Shown here one piece after another: positions 1 through 7,133 of a DNA stretch of 10,000 bases. The translations under genes and the position numbers were made by a program. The notes under the pieces were generated by a model. The model was not told the DNA's origin and did no database searches. It saw nothing but the letters and a program-made list of their open reading frames with translations. The first letter of the stretch is position 1. Each line of letters starts with the position of its first letter. The DNA comes from Chromera velia (taxonomy: Eukaryota > Sar > Chromeraceae), in assembly GCA_018398765.1 (NCBI GenBank), contig JAHBMJ010001854.1, forward strand, positions 1-10,000, given 5' to 3'.

Positions 1-94
1 TGTGTGTGTGTGTGTGTGAGTGTGTGTGTGAGTGTGTGTGTATGTGTGTGTGTGCGTGTGTGTGTGCATGTGTGTATGTGCGTGTGCATGTGTG

Positions 95-139
<45 letters not shown>

Positions 140-164
140 GAGTGTGTGTGTGTGAGTGTGTGTG
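1..164. repeat. (TG)n microsatellite
   Basis: Almost pure TG dinucleotide repeat with scattered variants (TGAG, TGTA, TGCG, TGCA). It starts at or before the window edge and ends at the TGTGTGCTTTG junction. Open frames inside it are repeat translations, rich in Val and Cys, and not genes. Its orientation is opposite to the CA tracts found in the gene A introns. Confidence 0.97.
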
Positions 165-414
165 CTTTGAAAGCTCTGAAACATGATGCGCTGGGGTGTC
201 AGTCAGAAGCGATGCACTCATGATGCCTGGCTCACCAAAATTTACGGCAATAATGGCCAAAAAAGGATGCTGAACAAAACATATGTATGAATCATGTACG
301 TCAATGATAAAATATGTGAGACTGTATCAACATTTGCCGTCGCCCCATGTTTTTTCCAAAGATATACTTCAGAAAAAGCGGAAAGCTGCCAGATTATTTC
401 ACTTCTCTACTCAC
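165..414. other. Non-coding stretch, probably intron or 3' flank of gene B
   Basis: This follows, on the minus strand, the strong GTGAGT donor at 414-409 that ends the second gene B exon. A candidate mini-exon lies at 236-269 minus: a TTTTGTTCAG-type acceptor at its 5' end, 34 nt, and a GTGAGC donor at 235. It would continue the phase-0 frame with His-Pro-Phe-Phe-Gly-His-Tyr-Cys. It is too short to support without a transcript. Nothing else is recognisable before the TG repeat. Confidence 0.4.
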
Positions 415-843
415 CTTCAGCATACCAACTGGCCTCGCCAGAAGGACATTGGGTGCTTTTCTGTTTGCTGCGTTGCCTCTTTTGAAGGACACCAGCATTT
501 CTTCTTTCACTTTCGCGTGTTTCGTTTCCCAGTGCGGCCGGCGTATAGCGTACAGACAGACTTGGTAGAGGGGCTTACCCTCCTGGTACTCATACCTGCA
601 TGCAACAGATTCACAGGACACTCACATCAGATTGATGGCGACGGAAGATCTTTCCATTGGAAGCTGCACTCTCGAATTTCGTAACTTTGCAAAATCGCCC
701 GAGGAGCGGTCATAAATTCTTCCGAAGAGGATGCATCCTCCTCCATGCGTACTCACATGAGCACATTTCTGGCATTGAGAGAAAACCATTTCGCACCCAA
801 CACAACATGGCCAGCAAAACAGAAAGTACTGCAGAAAGTTCAT
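415..843 (-). CDS. Gene B: unrecognised small cysteine-rich protein, two exons, 3' end unresolved
   Basis: Exon 1 is 843-626 and exon 2 is 595-415. Exon 1 opens with an ATG at 843, after an in-frame TGA upstream, and encodes a Cys/His cluster within its first 35 residues (CWPCC, VGCEM, QCQKCAH, GGGC). This resembles a metal-binding knuckle, but I cannot assign it to a named family. It ends in codon phase 2 (AT) at a GTGAGT donor. Exon 2 starts with the single G that completes that codon and reads on for 60 codons, rich in Lys, Arg and Glu (for example HAKVKEEMLVSFKRG), to an AAG|GTGAGT donor in phase 0, so at least one more exon must follow. A second GTGAGT at about 770 inside exon 1 could be an alternative donor. 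A TTACTTCCTAG acceptor-like site sits just before the ATG, so these exons could instead be the downstream part of gene A. The opposite strand has a 133-codon open frame, but only the minus strand has matching splice sites and phases. Confidence 0.55.
596..625 (-). other. 30-nt intron in gene B
   Basis: On the minus strand it begins GTGAGTGTCC and ends TTGCATGCAG. Removal joins phase 2 to phase 2 and gives continuous Asn-Leu-Met-Tyr-Glu-Tyr. Left in, the frame meets TGA at the first codon of the intron. The length is a multiple of three. The donor is a full consensus. The acceptor is acceptable, with only a short pyrimidine stretch. Confidence 0.6.
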
Positions 844-1014
844 TATGCTAGGAAGTAAAACGCTTCAGATAGTACATATTTTTCGATTCCATCCTCCACT
901 TTCATCTTCTCTTTCTCCCCTGTCCTCTATTTTTTCTCCTCGTGACCAGCGACGGGCTGACGAACCTCATGTGCAGTAGATGAAGCCTTCCCTCTTCCAG
1001 TGTAATCTGCTGGA

Positions 1015-1266
1015 CTAGATGTTTGCGTTTGTTTTTCTCTGCCTCCTCTTGCCCCCCCCGGGTTGTTCCTCGAAGTCGCCGAAGATCGTACTGTTGAACC
1101 CTTCCTCATGCTCGAGTCGGATCTCATTGGTCATCTCTTCAATGTGCTCCTCGAAAACCTTCTTGACTGCAAACAAGTCTCCGCGTCGTGGAGCCAAAAT
1201 CTCTCGCAGAGCGGTATCGCACAGCTTTTTGTTGGTAAACACCTTTTTTAACTCCCAATTCCATTT
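1015..1266 (-). CDS. Gene A exon 9: C-terminal charged helix region
   Basis: 83 codons then TAG at 1017-1015. The frame is strongly purine-first (GAG, GAC, GCA, GTC codons), and it encodes a Lys/Glu-rich, probably helical end (DLFAVKKVFEEHIEEMTNEI) and a basic tail (GKRRQRKTNANI). A run of eight G on the sense strand at about 1053-1060, just before the tail, is a likely site of indel or sequencing error. A shift there would replace the last dozen residues with about 45 others. I see no clear AATAAA signal in the following 170 nt. Confidence 0.65.
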   Translation of the reverse strand, partial: KWNWELKKVFTNKKLCDTALREILAPRRGDLFAVKKVFEEHIEEMTNEIRLEHEEGFNSTIFGDFEEQPGGGKRRQRKTNANI

Positions 1267-3923
1267 CTGCAGGGCTCAGATAAGAGTGGGGGCTTTCCAG
1301 CCGCATCTCTCACGGAGCTCTTCAACCGACACACCCGAAGATTTGCCATTTACGGGTGAGGATTCACCTGGCTTCTCTTTTTTCTTCTGGACAAAACTCT
1401 CAAATTTCCTCAAATTGGCTGGAAGAAATTTGTCAGTGCCCTTACACTGTGCCTCTGGTTTCCGTACAGCCTCCCAAACATCCACCTCTGGCACACTTCC
1501 CGTCTCTGCAACTTCATCCTTCATAATCTCTGCCACTTCATTCAGGAACGACGACACTCCACGTTGAGACCCTCGAAGCCAAAGATCCTCTCTGGACCCA
1601 AAACGTAGGGTGTGCATGTGGAAGTTGATCATACCCGAGTGAACCCACTGTCGTTCTTGTGAGAGGGGCACAACTGAGGAGTCTCCCACAACGAGGTCCT
1701 TTGAGGATGTGTATGTGGCACCCGACTGTCCAACAAAGAGGTCATAATACCTCTATTGTCTGCGTACAGAAAGGAACTCCGACTCTCTCCTCACGCTCCT
1801 CTCTTTATGTGCTATTCTCTCCGCTTCTCTGAAGTCGAACAGAGGGACAAAGGCAGGACGGTTCGGAGTTGGGAGAGTGATCTCAGGTGAAAGCGCTGCA
1901 CTTTCATCATCATCATAGGTTCCCCCCGTGTTTTGAAGGATATGCTCGTCTTTATCTTCCGAATCCGTTTCATATCCGTCTGATTCTGATTCTTCTTCTT
2001 CTTCGTCTGCTCCGGTATCTACAACTGTTTTCTTGTATGCAGGCGAACGCCCCAATCTCTTGTTGACTGCGTTCAGATCCTCCCTCCTGTACAGCTTTTC
2101 TATAGCCACCTGGAGGCGTTCTTTGGGGGTCTTGTCTGTCCACCACTCAGACCTCATGTCATTTCGGAACTTGTTCATGACAGGGGACTGCTCCACAAGA
2201 TGACACACTCTCTCGGCAGCTGCAGAGGGAGACCCCTTGCTTCGATCTAGGTCCTCAAAAACGCTCATGCTGCTAGCACCCATCAGGTGCAGGTCTGTCA
2301 ACTGCATACACAAACAGGAAATGGAAGCAAGGATGCACAGAGGGAAATTGGCACACAAAGACGGGCAGAAGAGTAAAGCTGAATTCTCACCCCGTGCTGC
2401 AGCAAGGCTTTAATCCATCGAGCAGAATGGTCAGCGCACTTTCTCAATATGCGACTGATTCTGAATGCAACCGACCAACCCACTGGCTTTGCTAAATATA
2501 GGGATGCAAAAAGAAATATGAACAAGACTTTACTGAACATTCCTTCACTGACCTCTCGAGCCATCTCGACCCTTGAGGCTTGGGCGAAGGCCTGGACCTT
2601 TCTTGCTCCTCCGACTCTTCTGTTTTTTTTGCTCTCTTTATCGTCTTCCTTTGATTCCGTCGGAGATGAAAAAGAGCACAGCGTCTCCATCAAGCTGCCT
2701 TCTATCGCCTTCTGCCACACCTTCCACAGAGGCGGGGGACTGTTGTAGTCACGTGCCAGAGCACGAGCCTGCCGATGCCTCTGTTCGACCAGTTTTTCCT
2801 CAATCAAAAGGTCTTTTAAGATGTTTGTGATTGTCGCACGAGGAGTGTCCAGGACCCCCCATCTCATTTTGGGAAGAGTTCGGAGACTGTTCTTGCCAGT
2901 CGACAACACCCGCTCTCTCAATTCCAGTCTTTTCTGTTCCCGCAGCTGCCACCGAAGTCTTCTCTCATTGTTGGAGTGAAGCACCTCCACGGCGTGGGTC
3001 TCAGCAGAAGAAGAAGGGGAACGGAATTTCTTCACTGGAGAGTGAGTAGGCCGTGCAGGCCCCTCATAAGCTCCTCTCGCGGCCTTTCTTTGCGGAGTCC
3101 CCTGCTGGTATTTTTCAGGAGGGGACAAAGAGAGACCCTTGAAATGGCCATCCTCTGGGCCCCTCCACCTCATCTCCACCGCCACACACAGCGCCACTCT
3201 TTTGTGGGGAATGTCAAGAGGCATGAGGATGTGGAGACCCTTGGAGGCCGCGAAGGATTCGAGGGACTGAGGAGAGGAGAAGAAAGGAGAGGAGCGGGGA
3301 CAGAGAAGTGTGAGGGGAGAGAAAGCTGACGAAAAAGGAATTGGTCCTCTGTACGTTATACTACCAAGGGTTCCTTTTATGGCCGCAAAAGTTCAGGGAA
3401 TGCTTTTCTTTAGTGAAGAGGAAATTTTGCGCTACAAAGGAGCTGACACGTTGGGGCGCAGACAGACATACAGGGACGCACAGAGGCAGCCAGACGGACA
3501 GATGGATACCCTTGCATACACATAGATAGATAGACAGACAGTCAGATAGACCACACTTTTCTTTTTTTCTCTTTCTCACTTTCACGTACACAGCAGACAA
3601 AGGAAAGACACGCAAGCCGACAGAAAGACAGAGACTGAACGACCAACAAAAAAGACAGAGAGAAAACCAATAGGTACTATGCCCACCTGTGTTGGGGGTG
3701 CAGGCACTCGAAAGACGATGGAAGGCACTCCCTGATCGAATGCGTCCTCTTCCACCCCTCTCTGCCCTTCCCCTTCCTCCTCCTTTTGTTTAATGCGCAC
3801 TGCTTGCATCCCGGGGGGGACTTGGAAGGAAAACGTAGGCTGCTCGTAGACCGAAAACCAAAAATTCCCAACCTGCATCCGAGAAGCAGGGACATAAAGG
3901 AAAACAGAAAAAATGTGAAAGAA

Positions 3924-3958
<35 letters not shown>

Positions 3959-5334
3959 GAAGGAACAAAAGTGAGAGAGAGGTGCACAGGAGAGGAAGAG
4001 GTAGTAAAGTCAGCAGAGGCACATGACAGTACAGATTTCGTCACTGCACAACGGACAAATCATCCGATTAAAAGGATCCAGGTACGGATATCAGAACAAC
4101 GTCACCCCCAGCAGAGTGCTGAGAGCAGTGCTGATGAGAGGAGGTACGTCGACAGAAGCATCGGGATTTCCAAAACCATAGCGGCAAGATGGAAGAGAGT
4201 ACGTGAGGGCAAGGGAAGAGAAGATAGATTTCAACCGACTGACGAGCATTGAGGACAGCGCCGCAGGAGAGCAGGGTCGCTCTTGAGGTACAGTCGGATC
4301 ATCACTGTTCTCCATGGGTTGGAGTGCCAGGATAAGCTCGAAGGGGGGGGTCACGAAGAGTCCAGGTACGTGGAGGTCAATGCATTTTCCGAGGGCCTTG
4401 TCCCTTGGTTTGAAGACTTTCAGCTCGGGAGCAACGTCCGCACCGTCGGTATCCATCTGTGTGGGGTCTGCAACCAGACCAGCCTCTAGTTCCTGCGGAG
4501 GAAGTCCCCCTGGCCACGGGGGGTAAAGCAGATCTGCAGATAGAAAGAAGGACAGGTGGGTACAGAGACAGACAGATAGACAGACAAACTGACTGACTAT
4601 ATCGTCTTTTCTTTACTTCACTTTTTCGCTTCCTTTCTTTCGGACAGACACACAGACAGACAGACAGACAGACAGACAGAGAACAACAGACAAGAGACAG
4701 AGAGGCAGACCGAGGGAGAAAAGGAAGCCGAGAGGGGTTTCATGAGCAGAAGGACTCTCTGAGAGAGGCCCCTGCCGTTATTTTGCGCAAATATGAAGTT
4801 CCCTCCAGACTTGGGGCAAACAGTAACCGGAAACAGGGCTGGGTGCAACCAAATACGGGCCATAAGAGGAATTGCTGATAAAAGAGGGTCCTCTTCTAGC
4901 GAAAGTTCGGTTCTTTTCTGGAGCATCGGTTTGCAGCTTTTTGATCATTGTGGGTCGTGTAGTCAGCCAATCAATTCAGCTCTCGATGTTCGTCAATCAA
5001 TAGCTAGAGTGAAAAACGTGTGACGAGTCTACATGGAACAGCTGCCTGTGACTGAACCACCTGTTTGTGGTTTTCCTTTTTGACTGACTGACCTGGTACC
5101 GTCCAGGTTCAATAGGACTTCTCTTTCCCTCCTCTTGATCGTCACCCCCTGCCCCCTTTTCTCCAGGCTCCTTCTGCCTCTCCTTTTGCCTCTCATGGAT
5201 TGAGTAGACGAAGCAGGTTGTTGACTCGCTTGCATGCCGCCATCATTCATCCATTCGGCATATTTTGATGAAGGAGTCTGTCTGGATGCGTGAGCAGAAA
5301 GAACCAAAGGAGGACTAGAAGGCAAAAGCGGATA

Positions 5335-5367
<33 letters not shown>

Positions 5368-6956
5368 GAGACAGGATGAAAGACACCTGTGTAGTATTTG
5401 GTTGTTCCACTTTTACAATACGGACAGCAAAGAAGAATGAAAACAGTCGAGTCTTTTTTTTGCAGCAGAAGCACCGACAGTGAAGACCGTGTGCACCAAA
5501 CCGAAATTTTCTTCCAATCTCCCCCTCCTTCTGCTTTCGTGCTGAAGTCCATTGACCATCGATCTGGCGTTTCTTTTTTTTCTTTCACTGACTTACCGAG
5601 AGGAACCTTCACGATCGGCGGGAGCATACGAGAACTTCCCGGTTTCCTCTCACAAACCCAGGGATGCCTCGATTCGCCTTCAGGACTTTTGTTTTCCTCC
5701 TCCAGGGCCATCAACCAATTGAGGGAACCCAAATTAGACCCCGGTTCCATTGTTTCTTTCCTGCTCTCTGTTTTTTTCTGAAACGAATAGTGAAGAGAAA
5801 GCATGAGGGATCCCGGGACACTCTCGAAATAACCCCATGAGTCGGCCTTGAGAGCACCCTCGCGCAATGGGGGCACAAAATCGCGAAAGGCAAAAGAAAG
5901 AATGTGAAACCCAATCAGTCTCACAGGATCCCTCGCACTCTCAAGCCACTCATTCATGAGAGAACGTGGAGCTCTCTGTTGACCTTTTCTAAGACCCCCT
6001 ATCTCTCCATCCACGTTCAACCCAGGTGTTTTGGGTCGTGTTGCCTCTGTGTGCACGAGAGAATTGCTGAGCTCTCCCACCATCTGGGCACCTGACATGT
6101 CGTTGAGAGAGTAGATCCAGATGTTGTAGTGGTTAAATTTCCACAAAAGCTCCCATCCTTGGAAGTCCCAAGCAGTAAAGGGACCGACGTGGAGAACATC
6201 AGGACGCAACGGTGTCTGACGCTCACCTTCAAACCCGGATGTCAAGTGCTTTAGGTGCAACACAGGGCTGGATGGTGTGAGAGCAGAGAGAAGGAAGCAC
6301 GCGTATTTTTACTTCCCGTCATCGATATGTGCGGATAAATTCCCGACCCGAGGACCTCGATCGCATTTGGAGCTTTTCAACAGATCGGAACTCTTCATGC
6401 TAGGAGAGGCAGCAAGAACCTTTAGAGCAGGGTATCCTTCTAAGAGGCCCACTCCCTTTATGTCAAGACTCCATGGTTTCCCAAAGGGGCGTTCTTCGCG
6501 AAAAAAGGTCACCTCCAGTGGAGCCCAGATTCTGGATACAACAGGTCGGTCCTCCTCCTCGGCACAGAGCGAATACCACGCGCCAAGAGCAAGAGGGACG
6601 AATCTCAGGGTAGAGGTGCGGTCTCGGACTTTTTGAAGACGCTCAGCGGCTGAGGAAGCAGTGAGATTGTTCACAGTGAGCATCACGGGTAGAAGGATTT
6701 CTTCTGTCACTGCTGCAACTTTTTGGGATTGATCGCACTTCGCAAGTTTCTTTTGGTTTGGATCTCGGTTCTCCACAATGTAATACTTGTAGCCTCCAAT
6801 TCTTGAGCGCCTGTAATGGGATGTCTCTTCGCACTGGCAGTTGCGCAAAAAGTCGCATTTTGCTCTGACGAACTGCTTTGCATCGCAAGTCGAAAAGATG
6901 AGCAAGGCCTCCACCAGCAAAGCCCACAACACCATTCTTTGACTAAGCGACATCAT
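1015..6956 (-). CDS. Gene A: large putative single-pass membrane protein, nine-exon model
   Basis: I chained exons 6956-6313, 6267-5497, 5314-5100, 4533-4106, 3872-3687, 3266-2391, 2301-1768, 1725-1354 and 1266-1015. The sum is 4278 nt, 1425 residues plus stop, and every junction keeps phase. The predicted protein starts with a signal peptide (residues 1-26, hydrophobic core WALLVEALLIF, cleavage after CDA). It has N-glycosylation sequons at 97 and 206 and cysteines at 34, 40, 42, 74, 131 and 198, which fits a secretory-pathway domain. One membrane segment lies near residues 990-1006, followed by an acidic tail (about 1137-1161). Topology would be type I. I do not recognise any catalytic motif or family. 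The weakest joins are exon 2 to 3, the exon 4 donor, and the exon 7/8 and 8/9 junctions. Without the last two introns the frame would stop at TAG 1755-1753 or TGA 1278-1276. An upstream exon (7364-7134) could extend the N-terminus. Confidence 0.7.
1267..1353 (-). other. Candidate 87-nt intron containing in-frame TGA
   Basis: The acceptor CTTATCTGAGCCCTGCAG is good. The donor choice is uncertain (1353, or 1313 with a phase change). It would remove TGA 1278-1276. Read without splicing, the sequence on both sides of the TGA is in the same frame and protein-like, so stop readthrough or a nonsense mutation is an alternative. Confidence 0.45.
1354..1725 (-). CDS. Gene A exon 8: cytosolic segment
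   Basis: Same frame as exon 7. It begins SGATYTSSKDLVVGD and continues with a His/Trp-containing block (RQWVHSGMINFHMHTLRFG) and a Lys-rich end (FVQKKKEKPGE). I use a CCC|GTAAAT donor at 1353 because it keeps phase 0 into exon 9. A stronger GTGAGA donor at 1313 is phase 1 and would shift exon 9 into a frame that stops after about 45 codons. Codon composition favours the phase-0 option. Confidence 0.62.
1726..1767 (-). other. Candidate 42-nt intron containing in-frame TAG
   Basis: Starts GTACGCAGAC and ends TTTGTTGGACAG, phase 0, length a multiple of three. It contains the only stop (TAG) between two same-frame open stretches of 178 and more than 120 codons. The donor is only moderate. The alternative is that TAG is the true end of gene A, or a disabling mutation. 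Confidence 0.45.
1768..2301 (-). CDS. Gene A exon 7: acidic cytosolic region
   Basis: 178 codons. An amphipathic, probably helical first half contains the motif SEWWTDKTPKERLQVAIEKL. Next comes a strongly acidic Ser/Glu/Asp patch (DEEEEESESDGYETDSEDKD), typical of casein-kinase-type phosphorylation targets, then a Pro-rich stretch and a basic end (AHKERSVRRESEFLS). If the 42-nt intron that follows is not real, translation ends at TAG 1755-1753 after four more codons. Confidence 0.78.
2302..2390 (-). other. Intron 6 of gene A (89 nt)
   Basis: Donor GTGAGAATTC, acceptor TTGTGTATGCAG after a pyrimidine-rich run. Removal joins His-Gly to Leu-Thr-Asp in phase 0. Unlike most short introns here, the length is not a multiple of three. 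Confidence 0.8.
2391..3266 (-). CDS. Gene A exon 6: basic region plus predicted membrane segment
   Basis: Largest exon, 292 codons, phase 0 at both ends, with a strong CTCCTCAG acceptor and a GGG|GTGAGA donor. The first third has a conserved-looking start (LMPLDIPHKRVALCVAVEMRW). The middle is Arg/Glu-rich with likely helical or coiled-coil character (RRLRWQLREQKRLELRERV; VEQRHRQARALAR). Near the end lies one hydrophobic stretch, FSKVLFIFLFASLYLA, encoded at roughly 2490-2545. I predict a single transmembrane helix there. No stop interrupts the 876 nt, which is the best single evidence that the locus is coding. Confidence 0.85.
3267..3686 (-). other. Intron 5 of gene A (420 nt), with scattered GACA/GATA repeats
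   Basis: The donor GTGGGCATAG is weak at +4 to +6. The acceptor is excellent: a pyrimidine run of more than 25 nt ending in CTCCTCAG. Degenerate GACA/GATA units lie at about 3466-3545 and 3600-3660. I see no exon-like frame inside. Confidence 0.7.
3466..3545. repeat. Degenerate GACA/GATA tetranucleotide region
   Basis: Clusters of GACA, GATA and GACG units separated by short unrelated sequence, within intron 5 of gene A. Confidence 0.75.
3687..3872 (-). CDS. Gene A exon 5: 62-codon segment
   Basis: Clean phase-0 exon between a GATGCAG acceptor and an ACACAG|GTGGGC donor. It encodes an aromatic stretch (FWFSVYEQPTFSFQVPPG), a charged Lys/Glu linker (KQKEEEGEGQRG) and a hydrophobic end (VPSIVFRVPAPP). 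The alternation of beta-like hydrophobic residues with a charged linker suggests strands of an extracellular domain; no family recognised. Confidence 0.75.
3873..4105 (-). other. Intron 4 of gene A, with a CA/TG microsatellite
   Basis: The acceptor TCTCGGATGCAG is preceded by pyrimidine-rich sequence (TTTCTGTTTTCC). The intron contains the 3926-3957 CA run. The 5' border is 4105 or 4243, depending on the exon 4 donor. Confidence 0.6.
3926..3957. repeat. (CA)16 microsatellite in intron 4
   Basis: Perfect CA run on the plus strand, TG on the gene A sense strand, about 55 nt before the acceptor of exon 5. Confidence 0.95.
4106..4533 (-). CDS. Gene A exon 4: proline-rich lumenal segment
   Basis: Starts with AT completing a split Asp codon from exon 3 (GAC G|AT). 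142 full codons follow, including a Pro-rich start (YPPWPGGLPPQELEAG) and a segment with FVTPPFELILALQP. I place the end at GGG|GTGACG (4105), phase 0. A better consensus donor GTCAGT at 4243, also phase 0, would shorten the exon by 46 codons. The extra sequence looks moderately protein-like. Both options fit exon 5. Confidence 0.62.
4566..4598. repeat. Imperfect GACA/GATA/GACT tract
   Basis: Short degenerate tetranucleotide run (GACAGACAGATAGACAGACA, then GACTGACT) about 30 nt from the acceptor of intron 3. Confidence 0.85.
4643..4681. repeat. (GACA)n tetranucleotide tract
   Basis: About nine GACA units with one CACA variant, in intron 3. It reads (TGTC)n on the gene A sense strand. Confidence 0.93.
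5100..5314 (-). CDS. Gene A exon 3: low-complexity basic segment
   Basis: 215 nt, entering in phase 2 and leaving in phase 1. It encodes a Ser/Gln-rich stretch (MQASQQPASSTQSM) followed by a strongly basic block (RGKRRGRRSLEKRG). The donor is GACG|GTACCAG at 5099; a GTCAGT donor seven bases further on gives the wrong phase for exon 4. The basic block contains several dibasic sites that could be processed by furin-like proteases in the secretory pathway; this is inference only. Confidence 0.58.
5315..5496 (-). other. Intron 2 of gene A, containing a CA/TG microsatellite
   Basis: 182 nt between the exon 2 donor (GTGCAC) and a CCTTCTAG acceptor. On the sense strand the (TG)n tract sits about 20 nt before the acceptor and may act as part of a pyrimidine/GT-rich acceptor tract. 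Exact borders depend on the uncertain exon 2 end. Confidence 0.45.
5336..5365. repeat. (CA)15 microsatellite in intron 2
   Basis: Perfect CA dinucleotide run on the plus strand, TG on the sense strand of gene A. Confidence 0.95.
5497..6267 (-). CDS. Gene A exon 2: lumenal region, tryptophan-rich
   Basis: Open from the intron 1 acceptor. It contains a Trp/Tyr-rich block (WDFQGWELLWKFNHYNIWIY) about 35 codons in, then mixed charged sequence. Two ends are possible. A canonical GTAAGT donor lies at 5596, but ending there leaves phase 1, which does not fit exon 3. Reading on through that site stays open to a TTTG|GTGCAC donor at 5496, whose phase 2 does fit exon 3 if exon 3 starts at 5314. A 33-nt intron at 5596-5564 ending in CGCCAG is also phase-neutral. 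I use 5497 as the end. Confidence 0.6.
6268..6312 (-). other. 45-nt intron 1 of gene A
   Basis: The donor is GTAAAAATAC. The acceptor CACACCATCCAG follows a pyrimidine-rich stretch (CTTCCTTCTCTCTG). Removal joins GGG AA to C CCT and opens the following 224 codons in frame. The length is a multiple of three, and the unspliced frame hits TAA at the second intronic codon. Confidence 0.75.
6313..6956 (-). CDS. Gene A exon 1: signal peptide and cysteine-bearing N-terminal domain
   Basis: The start is the first of two tandem ATGs at 6956, placed immediately before a hydrophobic signal sequence. Residues 27-45 carry the cluster CDFLRNCQCEE. Two sequons (NLT at 97, NLS at 206) support lumenal exposure. 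The exon ends in phase 2 (GGG AA) at a GTAAAA donor. The frame is also open for 32 codons upstream of the ATG, back to a CAG acceptor at 7053, and that stretch looks coding (ASRYLEFRLEGRVP). The ATG at 6956 may therefore not be the only start. Confidence 0.72.
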
Positions 6957-7133
6957 TTTGTTGTTCGGCTTTCGTGAACCCTTCGGAACGCGTCCCTCCA
7001 GACGAAATTCAAGATAGCGACTCGCCACTGAATTTACAACACATGTGACAAGCTGTAATTGCGCTGCGTCCTGCCGTCAGTTGCTGGGTGAGCGGTCGAC
7101 TGATTACGGCCCCTCTCCTCCGGCCTTACTTAC

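Larger units (their letters stand above)
4534..5099 (-). other. Intron 3 of gene A (566 nt), with (GACA)n repeats
   Basis: Donor GTACCAGG, acceptor TTTCTATCTGCAG with a good pyrimidine tract. Two GACA-type tracts lie in the acceptor-proximal half. A minus-strand open frame at 4926-4618 is open over part of the intron, but much of its length translates the CTGT repeat. It has no convincing flanking splice phase, so I treat it as non-coding. A skipped exon here cannot be excluded. Confidence 0.55.

Noticed and set aside
32-223. Open frame rich in Val and Cys
   Set aside because: Translation of the TG microsatellite.
283-684. 133-codon plus-strand open frame
   Set aside because: It lies antisense to the gene B exons, whose splice sites and phases match on the minus strand; the plus frame has no such support.
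1276-1278. TGA as selenocysteine or tryptophan
   Set aside because: TGG is used freely for Trp throughout gene A, no SECIS-like element was recognised, and splicing is a simpler explanation. Kept only as an alternative.
1019-1567. 182-codon plus-strand open frame over gene A exons 8-9
   Set aside because: Ser/Phe/Leu-rich shadow of the minus-strand Lys/Glu-rich coding frame.
3460-4690. CRISPR-like array from spaced GACA units
   Set aside because: Units are 4 nt, degenerate and unevenly spaced; this is microsatellite sequence in introns.
4618-4926. Minus-strand open frame in intron 3
   Set aside because: A large part is the CTGT repeat (Cys-Leu-Ser-Val), and no splice phase connects it to both neighbouring exons. 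Only the first 50 codons look at all protein-like.
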